34,823 nt of DNA from JANRIZ01 sp033764445 (lineage in GTDB: Bacteria > Verrucomicrobiota > Verrucomicrobiia > JAWXBN01), in assembly GCA_033764445.1 (NCBI GenBank), contig JANRIZ010000089.1, positions 1 through 34,823 on the forward strand, in the 5' to 3' direction. Shown piece after piece: positions 23,313-31,538 of this stretch. The position numbers were made by a program, and so were the translations under genes. The notes below the pieces were generated by a model, which was not told the DNA's origin, made no database searches, and saw nothing but the letters and a program-made list of their open reading frames with translations. How positions within the stretch are numbered: position 1 is the stretch's first letter; each line of letters starts with the position of its first letter.

Positions 23313-26300
23313 TCATGGATGCCGGGAAACCACTTCCTCCCCATCCGGTACGGGCTTGAGAAAACGCTCACACAGCTGCTGGATATCCCGGAAGCTGGTC
23401 GGCTTTCGCAGGGCGGCGACAAATCCAAACTCCCCATAACGGTTCATGGCATCGCTTTCCGAATATCCACTGTGGGCCACGGCCTGGATGTCTGGATACT
23501 TTTCCAGCAGTCTGCGAAGGGTCTCCACCCCGCCCATGCCACCGCGGATCGTGATGTCCAGGATCAGCAGAGACACCGTGTTTCCAATCTGGAGACAGTG
23601 GGCGTACGCCTCCAGACATTCCTCCCCGGAGGCGACGGTCAGCGCATGAACACCCATCTTCTCCAAGGCCTTGGAAACGGTGGTGGCAATGATCGCGTCA
23701 TCGTCCATGATGATGACCAATCCCTCAAAGGGTTTGAGGGGCTTGAGCAAACCAGTGTCCGCCTGGTCGTCCATGATCCGGTCTGCCACGGGAATCCAGA
23801 GTTTGAAAACTGTTCCGATCCCCAGACGAGACTCACAGATGATCTCCCCGCCATGTGCCTGCATGATTCTCCGGCAGGTCGCCAGACCCAGCCCGGTTCC
23901 ATCCTTTTTGGTCGTGTAAAAGGGTTCAAAAATCCGTGTCAGTTCCTCCGGGCGGATCCCACTGCCCTGGTCCCCGATGGAAACCTGCACATATTCCCCT
24001 TCACGGAGGGGATGCATCCTTGCGGGGCCTGTCAGCGAGACATTCTCGCACTGGATGGTCACTTTTCCTCCCAAAGGCATGGCCTGACGCGCATTGATGA
24101 CCAGATTGCTGATCACCTGGCTCATCTGGCCCGGATCCGCCAGAAGATGTTTGGTCCCGGGGGTCTCCCGCCACTCCAGACGGATGCTGGAGCCGACCAG
24201 GCAGAGATCCGCCTGTTCACGCAGCATGGAGGGATGGACCCGTGTGACCACCGGATTTCCGCCCTTTGAAAAGGACAACAACTGCCGGGGCAGCTTCGAC
24301 GCCTCCTCCACGGCGGTCCGGGCCAGTTTCATGAGTTGCTCAAGACCCGCAGGATCCTTTTCCATCTCCATCATGTTCAACAACATGTTCAAACCGGTCA
24401 TGAAATTGTTGAAATCATGCGCCACACTCCCCGCGAGGGAACCGACCAGGGACAGGCGTTCCTCCTGGACGAGTTTCCGCTCCATCTCCTTGCGCTCGGT
24501 GATGTCCGAGAGGATGCCGCTCATGCTCACCGGCTTGCCCAGCGCATCGCAGAAGACCTTGCCGTAGGCGGAAACCCATCGGATGCCCCCCCCGACATGC
24601 AGAATCCGATACTCGACATTCATCACCCCCGCCTCCTTGACTGCCCGGTTGGTGGCCTGCAAAAAGACATCCCGATCCTCCTCGACAATGGTCTCCAGGA
24701 TCAGATTGAAATCGGGAACAAACTGTTTCGGGTCCCGGCCAAAAATACGGTACGTTCCTTCGCTCCACTGGACCTCGTGGGTGTCGATATTCCACTCCCA
24801 CACCCCCATCCTCGATGCCTCGAGAATTCTTTCAATTTTTTCCTCCCCCTCCCGAAGCCTCTTTTGAAGCAGTTTCCGCTCCGTGATCTCCTGTTGCACG
24901 GCCATGAAATGAAGCAGTTCCCCGGTCTCGTTCCGGATGGGCTGAATCTCAATTTCAAACCAGAAGGGGTTTCCCGATTTTGTATAATTCAGAATCTCCA
25001 GTTTGACAGCCTCCTCAGACCGGATGGCCTGTCTTAATGTTTCAACGGCATGCCGATCACTTTCGGGACCCTGCAGAAAAGCTCCGGGTTTTCGACCGAT
25101 GACCTCCCGCAACCCGTACCCGGTGATCCGCGTAAATCCCTCATTGACCCACTCAATGACGCCGCTCGGATCGGTCAATACCACGGCATTGTTCGTATGA
25201 CGGGCCATCAGGGAGAGTTTTTTGAAATGTTTTTCACTCTCCCGGAGCATGGCTTCCATGTCCTTTCGCACCGTGATATCCTGCTCAATGGCCATAAAAT
25301 GGGTCAGGGCCCCCGCCTCGTTGAAAATGGGCTGGATTTCAATGTCCAGCCAGTAGGGCCGTCCGGATTTTCCGTAGTTGACGATTTCCACGCGCACCGG
25401 CTCACGCCGCCGGATATGCCGACGGAGTGTTTCAACTGTCCGCGGATCCGTTTCAGGCCCCTGCAACAGTAATCCGGGCTTTTTGCCGACTGCCTCCTCC
25501 ATCGTGTAGCCGGTGATCCGGGTGAACCCTTCATTGACCCACTCGATCAACCCCTCCGGCCCGGTCAGCAGAACCGCATTGACGGTTTTCCGGGCGATCA
25601 ATGCCAGCTTCTGTATCTCCTCCCGGGCCATGGTCTCATCGGTGATGTCCAGACAGGTCCCCACAAATCCGGCAAACATCCCCTCCGCATCAAAACGGGG
25701 CGCACCATGGTCCCGAATCAGCCGAAACTGCCCGTCCTGACGCCTCATCCGATAATCCATATCAAAGGACTCCCGGCTCTTGAAGCTCGTTCCGCAAACA
25801 TGCACCACCCGCTCCCGGTCCTCCGGATGGATGGGATCAAGCCATCCCTCCCCCAGCAGACTGTCAAAGGTCAGCCCGGTAAACTCCGTCCAACGCCTGT
25901 TAAAATAGGTAAATTTCTGCTTGTCATCGGTTTTCCAGATCATGACGTCCAGGGAGTCGGCCATTTCCCTAAAACTTTTTTCACTCCGAAGGAGTTTGTC
26001 CTGGATCTCCCGGTACTGGGTGACGTCCCGCGCCGCGGCATAGATCAGGGTTGATCCCGGTTCCGCCGCCGGGGCGGACCAACTCAGCCACCGGTAGGTC
26101 CCGTCGGCGGCCCGATACCTGTTTTCAAAATCGACGGCGGGCTCGCCCGACATCAAGGACTGAAGGACTTTGACGGTTTTTTCCTGGTCCTCGGGGTGGA
26201 TGAACTCAAAAAATGACCTGGAACAAAGCTCCTCGGCGGAATATCCCAGCACCTTTTCAAAGGCCATGTTGACTTTCTTGAAATATCCGTCCGTTCCCGC

Positions 26301-27146
26301 CAGACACATCATATCAATGGAATACCTGAAAAACAGCTCCTGCTGGCTCCGCAGGGTATGCTCCTCGGTCACATCCTGGAATGTCCCAAAAAGACGGATG
26401 ATCTTTTCATGCTCATATTCCGGCCGCCCGATGGTGCGGACCCAGATGTGCCTGCCCCGGCCTGTGACAAACGGGAGTTCCTGGCTCCAACGGGTCCCGG
26501 TCTGGATCGCATGGTCGACCGCCTGCCGGATCAGCACCCGTGACTCGGGGGTGTAAAAATCAAGGGCCTTCTCGTAGGTCGGCACATAGGAATCGTCCAC
26601 CTCATGGATTCGCCGGGTTTCCTTGCTCCAGAAAATTTTCCGGGTCAGGACATCCATCTCCCAAAAACCGATTCCCGCCATACTGGCGATTTCATCCAAC
26701 TCCAGGTTGGACTGACGGTTCACAGGTTCCTTCCGTTTCCTGACGGGCGCCCAGCGACACACATACCGTGGAGGACCGCCCGGAGCGTGGAGACGCCGGA
26801 TTTCCAACATCATGTCCCCTTTCGTGAGGGCGCCTCTCCCACCCCTTTCAATCCTCACTCGCCGCCGAATCACCTTCTTTCCCGTCAGGGAAAATTTTTC
26901 GCCCCCGCCCTGTGCAAAAACGAAAAGCGCCTGGATTTTTCGGTCCACCATCTTTCCTCTGGAAATCCCCAGCGATTCAACAGCTTTCGCATTGACCTTT
27001 TTGATTGTCCCCCGGGCATCCAAAAGGATCGCCGCCACCTTCCGCACGGGCCAGCCAGTCTTGCTTTTTTCTTCGGAAGTCGGGGGCATATGTGGTTCGG
27101 AATGAATGTTGCAAATAAACCGGCAGGAGGTGCCCCTGGGATTCAT
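23313..27146 (-). CDS. Multi-PAS hybrid sensor histidine kinase with a C-terminal receiver
   Basis: About 1,277 residues, cytosolic (no membrane helix seen). A degenerate PAS-like region at 33-138 is followed by six PAS domains at roughly 150-263, 268-383, 390-503, 513-625, 638-755 and 768-888. The HisKA domain has the phospho-acceptor His in VAHDFNN (about H910). The ATPase domain shows NLVINARQAM, GDQGSG, FEPFYTTKKDGTGLGL. A receiver follows (acidic DDD near 1148, acceptor D in LLILDI near 1197, Lys in LRKPTS). PAS 4 and 5 are close duplicates and LOV-like, but lack the photoactive Cys. I start at the first ATG (27146); ATG 27089 is possible and neither has a ribosome binding site. The next gene encodes a NarL-type regulator. 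It lies 122 bases after cheR. Confidence 0.92.
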   Translation of the reverse strand: MNPRGTSCRFICNIHSEPHMPPTSEEKSKTGWPVRKVAAILLDARGTIKKVNAKAVESLGISRGKMVDRKIQALFVFAQGGGEKFSLTGKKVIRRRVRIERGGRGALTKGDMMLEIRRLHAPGGPPRYVCRWAPVRKRKEPVNRQSNLELDEIASMAGIGFWEMDVLTRKIFWSKETRRIHEVDDSYVPTYEKALDFYTPESRVLIRQAVDHAIQTGTRWSQELPFVTGRGRHIWVRTIGRPEYEHEKIIRLFGTFQDVTEEHTLRSQQELFFRYSIDMMCLAGTDGYFKKVNMAFEKVLGYSAEELCSRSFFEFIHPEDQEKTVKVLQSLMSGEPAVDFENRYRAADGTYRWLSWSAPAAEPGSTLIYAAARDVTQYREIQDKLLRSEKSFREMADSLDVMIWKTDDKQKFTYFNRRWTEFTGLTFDSLLGEGWLDPIHPEDRERVVHVCGTSFKSRESFDMDYRMRRQDGQFRLIRDHGAPRFDAEGMFAGFVGTCLDITDETMAREEIQKLALIARKTVNAVLLTGPEGLIEWVNEGFTRITGYTMEEAVGKKPGLLLQGPETDPRTVETLRRHIRRREPVRVEIVNYGKSGRPYWLDIEIQPIFNEAGALTHFMAIEQDITVRKDMEAMLRESEKHFKKLSLMARHTNNAVVLTDPSGVIEWVNEGFTRITGYGLREVIGRKPGAFLQGPESDRHAVETLRQAIRSEEAVKLEILNYTKSGNPFWFEIEIQPIRNETGELLHFMAVQQEITERKLLQKRLREGEEKIERILEASRMGVWEWNIDTHEVQWSEGTYRIFGRDPKQFVPDFNLILETIVEEDRDVFLQATNRAVKEAGVMNVEYRILHVGGGIRWVSAYGKVFCDALGKPVSMSGILSDITERKEMERKLVQEERLSLVGSLAGSVAHDFNNFMTGLNMLLNMMEMEKDPAGLEQLMKLARTAVEEASKLPRQLLSFSKGGNPVVTRVHPSMLREQADLCLVGSSIRLEWRETPGTKHLLADPGQMSQVISNLVINARQAMPLGGKVTIQCENVSLTGPARMHPLREGEYVQVSIGDQGSGIRPEELTRIFEPFYTTKKDGTGLGLATCRRIMQAHGGEIICESRLGIGTVFKLWIPVADRIMDDQADTGLLKPLKPFEGLVIIMDDDAIIATTVSKALEKMGVHALTVASGEECLEAYAHCLQIGNTVSLLILDITIRGGMGGVETLRRLLEKYPDIQAVAHSGYSESDAMNRYGEFGFVAALRKPTSFRDIQQLCERFLKPVPDGEEVVSRHP
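24882..25580 (-). repeat. Tandem duplicated LOV-like PAS domains inside the hybrid kinase
   Basis: The segments encoded by 25272-25580 and 24882-25190 are about two thirds identical at the protein level by eye, sharing EWVNEGFTRITGY, FLQGPE-type turns, NY-KSG and EIQPI. They are in frame and separated by a linker of about 27 residues. This looks like a within-gene duplication. Confidence 0.7.
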
Positions 27147-27161
27147 GTGCAATGGTCAGAC

Positions 27162-27171
27162 ACAGTACTGT
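27162..27171. promoter_or_regulatory. 10-bp perfect palindrome before the hybrid kinase gene
   Basis: ACAGTACTGT is a perfect palindrome 16 bases upstream of the kinase ATG (27146), in the 122-base spacer after cheR. It could be a site for a dimeric regulator. A 10-bp palindrome also arises by chance, so confidence is low. Confidence 0.2.
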
Positions 27172-27268
27172 CACTTCACGGAAGTTTCAATCAGGGGAAT
27201 TGACCCATGCACCCATCGGGATTCCTCCTGATGTCCCTCCGCGGGTCCCAAGGACTGTATTTTCCTCA

Positions 27269-28126
27269 TCATCTCTGTCGGATCCGGTAATAGGAGCATT
27301 TGGGGGCGGGGACCCGTTCAAACTCTTCATCCACATTGAGGGTGGTCTCCGTCGCCCCCATCAGCAGAACCCCATCCGGGGCCATATGACGGCGCATTTT
27401 GCCCAGAACCTTGCGTTTGTCCTGGACATCAAAATAAATCAGCACGTTGCGGATGAGAATCAGGTCCGCACGGGGGACGTCGTAAAAGGGGGCGCTGAGA
27501 TTGCATTCAAAAAACTCGACCATGCGGCGGATCTCATCCCGGAGTCGCCAGAGATTGCTCTCCTTTTTGAAATACTTGATCAGATGCGCCACGGGCAGGC
27601 CCCGGTTGATCTCGATCTGGTTGTAGACCCCCTCCCGGGCCTGTCCGAGAACCCGCCGGGACAGGTCGCTGGCCAGAATCCGCAGATTCCAATCGAGCAA
27701 ACCGGGAAAATGTTCCCGGATGAGCATCGCCAGCGAATAGGGTTCCTGCCCCGTGGCGCAGGCCGCCGACCAGATCACCAGCCGCCGGGAATCCTGTCGG
27801 CGACGGATCAACTCGGGAAGGACCTCCTGACGGAGGACCTCGAAGGGATGCACGTCCCGGAAAAAATACGTTTCATTGGTCGTCATGGCATCGACAACCC
27901 GGTAATGCAACCCGTTGATCCGGTTGCCTCGAAGGCTCCGGACCATTTCGGTGATATCCTTGAATCCCTCGACCCGGGCGAGGTGGCTCAGACGGCAATG
28001 GATCAGATAGGCCTTGCTGGCTTCAATGACCACCAGGGATTCGCGGTAGATGAGCTCCTGCAAATAGGCAAAGTCCTCCGGATTGACCTCATCCCCGGTT
28101 GAGGAGGTGTGGAATCCGGCATTCAT
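27269..28126 (-). CDS. cheR: Chemotaxis protein methyltransferase CheR
   Basis: Methylates glutamates of chemoreceptors using S-adenosylmethionine. A 285-residue protein. The N-terminal helical domain (about 15-75) precedes MTTNETYFFRD (81-91). The SAM-binding motif lies at 119-128 (WSAACATGQE), then ILASDLS and RNVLIYFD (226-233). All are standard CheR features. ATG 28126 overlaps the cheB stop as ATGA, so translation is coupled to the opposing methylesterase. No CheR-binding pentapeptide is visible at the C-terminus of the receptor in this cluster. Confidence 0.96.
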   Translation of the reverse strand: MNAGFHTSSTGDEVNPEDFAYLQELIYRESLVVIEASKAYLIHCRLSHLARVEGFKDITEMVRSLRGNRINGLHYRVVDAMTTNETYFFRDVHPFEVLRQEVLPELIRRRQDSRRLVIWSAACATGQEPYSLAMLIREHFPGLLDWNLRILASDLSRRVLGQAREGVYNQIEINRGLPVAHLIKYFKKESNLWRLRDEIRRMVEFFECNLSAPFYDVPRADLILIRNVLIYFDVQDKRKVLGKMRRHMAPDGVLLMGATETTLNVDEEFERVPAPKCSYYRIRQR

Positions 28127-29220
28127 GGGGTTCCCACCGGCATGGGACTGCGAAAACCCATGGTCACGAGTCGTTTGATTTCCGTGGCCACCTGGTCCAG
28201 GGGGACAACCTTGTTGGCCAGTCCCGCCTCGGTGACCACCCCGGGCATCCCCCACACAACCGAACTTTCCCGGTCCTGCGTGAGGATGTACCCGCCCTTT
28301 TCGCGGATTTTTTCGGCTCCTTTCAAACCGTCGTATCCCATCCCGGTCAGAACCACCCCCAGCAATCCGGAGCCGTAGGCTTCTGCGGCGGACTCAAAAA
28401 GCAGGTCCACGGAGGGTCGGCACGAATTGCGCGGGGCCTCCCGGTTGATTCTGAGCACAAAATGCGGGGGTTCCCAGTTGATGAGCATGTGCCATCCGCC
28501 CGGGGCAATGAAAATGTTGCCGGATTCGGCAATCATGCCATCCAGAGCCTCATGCACGTTCATCCGGCAGATGTGGTTGAGGCGTTCGGACAAAAACCGG
28601 GTGAAAAGTTCGGGCATGTGTTGGACGATCAGGATGGGCACGGGCAGGGTCTCCTCCAACTGCGGAAGCACCTGGGTCAGTGCCCCGGGTCCCCCGGTGG
28701 AAACTCCGATGACCACGGCCTTGGGCTTGCCCTCGAAAAAAACGGGGCGGGGCGCTGCCATCCGCCCGGAAGGACTCGGTTCAACGGGGAGGACGGCGGC
28801 CCGATGCGGCTGGCACAGGGCCCTGATTCTGGGAATCAGCTCTGTTTTCAGGCACTCAATGGCCTGGACGACCCCGCCCACATTCGCGGGTTTGGTCACA
28901 TAATCATTGGCGCCCAGTGCCAGGGCCTCCAGCGTGATGGCCGCGCCCCGTTCACTGAGGGTGCTGAAGATGATGACGGGCAGATCGGGCCGGCGGCGAC
29001 GAATCTCACGCAAAACCTCCAGTCCGTGCATGTCGGGCATCTCCAGATCCAGCGTGGCGATGTCCGGATTGCTCTGCTCGATCTTGGCCAGGGCAATCCT
29101 CCCGTTGGCCGCCACACCGGCCACCTCCATGTGGGGGTCGGAGGAAAGCACGTCGGAAACCATCCGCCGCACCACCACCGAATCATCCACCACCAGAATA
29201 CGGATTTTTCCCATAGGCAT
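28123..29220 (-). CDS. cheB: Chemotaxis response regulator / receptor methylesterase CheB
   Basis: Removes methyl groups (and deamidates Gln) on chemoreceptors when phosphorylated by CheA. A 365-residue protein. The receiver domain (5-125) has D12-D13 and acceptor D58 (TLDLEMPD). The catalytic domain (165-355) has the Ser-His-Asp triad in GVSTGGP (S174), VQHMP (H201) and GMGYDG (D297). It is the only chemotaxis-type response regulator in the window. I use ATG 29220; ATG 29214 would drop two residues. It begins 88 bases after the receptor gene. Confidence 0.96.
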   Translation of the reverse strand: MPMGKIRILVVDDSVVVRRMVSDVLSSDPHMEVAGVAANGRIALAKIEQSNPDIATLDLEMPDMHGLEVLREIRRRRPDLPVIIFSTLSERGAAITLEALALGANDYVTKPANVGGVVQAIECLKTELIPRIRALCQPHRAAVLPVEPSPSGRMAAPRPVFFEGKPKAVVIGVSTGGPGALTQVLPQLEETLPVPILIVQHMPELFTRFLSERLNHICRMNVHEALDGMIAESGNIFIAPGGWHMLINWEPPHFVLRINREAPRNSCRPSVDLLFESAAEAYGSGLLGVVLTGMGYDGLKGAEKIREKGGYILTQDRESSVVWGMPGVVTEAGLANKVVPLDQVATEIKRLVTMGFRSPMPVGTP

Positions 29221-29308
29221 CACCAAGGTCAATTGTCACCGGCTGTCGGATGGGGGCGGGAACCGGGCCGGGCCCGCGCCCACGGGACCGGTCCTGACAC
29301 CCAGCCGC

Positions 29309-31042
29309 CTAATGCCGGTCAATGGAAACGAGTTCCGACACATCGGAAACACCGTTCCGGTGCCCGAGTCCATTCACACGGGCGGATTTGACCTGTGGAA
29401 CCAGGGCGCCCACGGATTTGCCCAGGCGGGACCCTCCCGTGAGGCCTGCCTCGTCCTGATGATCAAACCGGAATGCGGACATCAGTCGCTGCAGTTCGGT
29501 GGCCATCTGCGAGAGTTCCCCGCTGGCCTGCTGGATGTTGTTGGAACCCGCGCTGGTGTTCTTGGCGGCCTCGGCGACGCTGTTGATGTTCTGGGCGATC
29601 TGGCTCGTCCCCTTGGCAGCCTCGTTGACATTTCGGTTGATCTCGCTGGTTGTGGAGGTCTGTTCCTCGACGGAGCTGGCAATGGTGTTCTGGATGTCAT
29701 TGATCTGGCTGATGATGGTGCTGATCTCGCCGATGGCCTTGACGGCCTGGCCGGTATCGCTCTGGATGCCCTCGATTTTCCGGCGGATATCCTCGGTGGC
29801 CTTGGCCGTCTCCTTGGCCAGTTCCTTCACCTCGTTGGCGACCACGGCAAATCCCTTGCCCGCCTCCCCGGCCCGCGCTGCCTCGATGGTGGCGTTGAGC
29901 GCCAGCAGATTGGTCTGCTCGGCGATGTTGGTGATCACCTTGATGATGTTGCCGATCTCGGCACTGCTGACCCCGAGGGTCTCGACGATCTTGTTGGTGC
30001 TGTCGGCCTGACGCACCGCGGCGGCGGCCACCCGGGCGGCATCATTGGCATTCTTGGCGATTTCCTTGACGCTCGCCCCCATCTGCTCGGAACTGGTGGC
30101 CACGGTGGCGACGTTGTGGCTGACCTGTTCGGAGGCCGCCGATACGACGTTGGCCTGTGTCGATGTTTCCTCGGCATTGGAGGAAAGTTGCTGGCTGATG
30201 GCCGCCAGCTCCTCGGAGGAACTCGCCAGGGCCTCCGAACTCTTGCGGATCTGGCTGAAAGCCTCCGACAGGTCCTCGATCATCTTGTTGATGTTGGCGC
30301 CCAGTGTGCCCATTTCATCACGACTCCTGACATTCGTCCGCTGGGTCAGGTCCCCGCTGGCCACCTTTCCGACAACCCGCATCACCTCCGACAGGGATGA
30401 AATGATGCCCTGGGATATGAGCATGGCAATGGTCAGGGAAATGACAATGCTTCCAATGATGATTCCGATGATGATTGTACGCGACTTCTCATATTCGAGG
30501 GCGGCATGCTTCACCGCCTCATCAAGCTGGTCATGAAAAAATTTTGTGACCTCCTCCATCATGTCATCGAATTTTTTCGCCTTGGGATAGAGTGTGCCCA
30601 TGTAATAGTCGAGGGCTTCCTTCTTCTTGCCCTGGCTGGAAAGGGATAGGACCTGGATGCGGGCCGGGGCGATCTCCGCCTTGTTAAAGGCAAGCAAATC
30701 CTCCAGTTTCCCCCGGGCCTCATCGCTCCTTCCCTTCATATTGATCATTTCCAGCATGAGGCTCTCCCGCCGGGCGATCAGCTCCTCGATCTCCTTGTTT
30801 TCAGATTGCATCAGGGCGGCATCCGTGGCGGCGATGTGCGTCACAATCGCCTGTTGTGTTTTGGCCAGATCCTCGTTGATCAGTCTCATTTTCAAGGCCG
30901 AGTCCACCTGTATTTCACTCACCCGCCTGAGTGTCTCACTTTCTTCCCGCATCCCCTGGACCCCCATGTAGCCGATGCAGACCATGGCAAGGATGACAAA
31001 CCCGAAGGCTGTAAACAGCTTTGCTCTGATTGATATGTTCAT
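29309..31042 (-). CDS. Methyl-accepting chemotaxis protein, 4HB sensor type
   Basis: A 577-residue chemoreceptor. One membrane helix lies near the N-terminus (LFTAFGFVILAMVCIGYMGV). A periplasmic four-helix-bundle sensor of about 150 residues follows, then a second membrane helix (TIIIGIIIGSIVISLTIAMLI), a HAMP domain and a long signalling coiled coil. The signalling tip, IAEQTNLLALNATIEAARAG followed by EAGKGFAVVANEV, is the most conserved piece of the family. The C-terminus (VSDVSELVSIDRH) has no CheR/CheB pentapeptide. I start at ATG 31042; ATG 31054 is four codons upstream. It lies between cheW and cheB on the same strand, so it is the dedicated receptor of this system. The ligand is unknown. 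Confidence 0.95.
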   Translation of the reverse strand: MNISIRAKLFTAFGFVILAMVCIGYMGVQGMREESETLRRVSEIQVDSALKMRLINEDLAKTQQAIVTHIAATDAALMQSENKEIEELIARRESLMLEMINMKGRSDEARGKLEDLLAFNKAEIAPARIQVLSLSSQGKKKEALDYYMGTLYPKAKKFDDMMEEVTKFFHDQLDEAVKHAALEYEKSRTIIIGIIIGSIVISLTIAMLISQGIISSLSEVMRVVGKVASGDLTQRTNVRSRDEMGTLGANINKMIEDLSEAFSQIRKSSEALASSSEELAAISQQLSSNAEETSTQANVVSAASEQVSHNVATVATSSEQMGASVKEIAKNANDAARVAAAAVRQADSTNKIVETLGVSSAEIGNIIKVITNIAEQTNLLALNATIEAARAGEAGKGFAVVANEVKELAKETAKATEDIRRKIEGIQSDTGQAVKAIGEISTIISQINDIQNTIASSVEEQTSTTSEINRNVNEAAKGTSQIAQNINSVAEAAKNTSAGSNNIQQASGELSQMATELQRLMSAFRFDHQDEAGLTGGSRLGKSVGALVPQVKSARVNGLGHRNGVSDVSELVSIDRH

Positions 31043-31094
31043 ATTTTTTCCCATTTTTCCGGTTTTTCCGTTTTGTTTTTTGAATTGGTTGGTC

Positions 31095-31538
31095 TCAGAC
31101 CCCCACGGCGGCACCCAATCCGCAGGTTTTGTTGATGTCGAGGACCAGCAGCAGGGATTCCCGCAATTTGTACGTGCCGCGGATCAATGCCCGCGCCTCC
31201 CCGGTGAGGGTGTCCGGCGGCGGCTCAAAGGTTTCCGCCCCGGCCTCGACGACATCGCCGATCCGGTCCACGAGCAGACTCACGGGCATCTCGCCATACC
31301 GGACGATGACATTCATCGGCAACGCTCCCGCCGGACGGTCCTCCAGCTCAAAGCGCCGCCGCAAATCGATGGTGGTCACAATCGCCCCCCGCAAATTGAT
31401 CAGGCCGCTGAAGACGGGGTGCGAGAGCGGCACCCGGGTGATGGGCTGGTGGCGGATGATTTCCTGCACCTCTCCGACCCCCACGCCAAAGAGATAGGGT
31501 CCGAGATAAAACGTGCAATACGGTTGCTGGCTGCTCAT
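31095..31538 (-). CDS. cheW: Chemotaxis coupling protein CheW
   Basis: Links receptors to CheA. A 147-residue single CheW domain: TFYLGPYLFGVGVGEVQEII, then ITRVPLSHPVFSGLINLRG (the family's 'P..v.GvinlRG' segment), TIDLRRRF and LLVDRIGDVVE. ATG 31538 overlaps the cheA stop as ATGA. CheA itself carries two more CheW-like domains, so this cluster encodes three coupling modules for one receptor. Confidence 0.95.
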   Translation of the reverse strand: MSSQQPYCTFYLGPYLFGVGVGEVQEIIRHQPITRVPLSHPVFSGLINLRGAIVTTIDLRRRFELEDRPAGALPMNVIVRYGEMPVSLLVDRIGDVVEAGAETFEPPPDTLTGEARALIRGTYKLRESLLLVLDINKTCGLGAAVGV

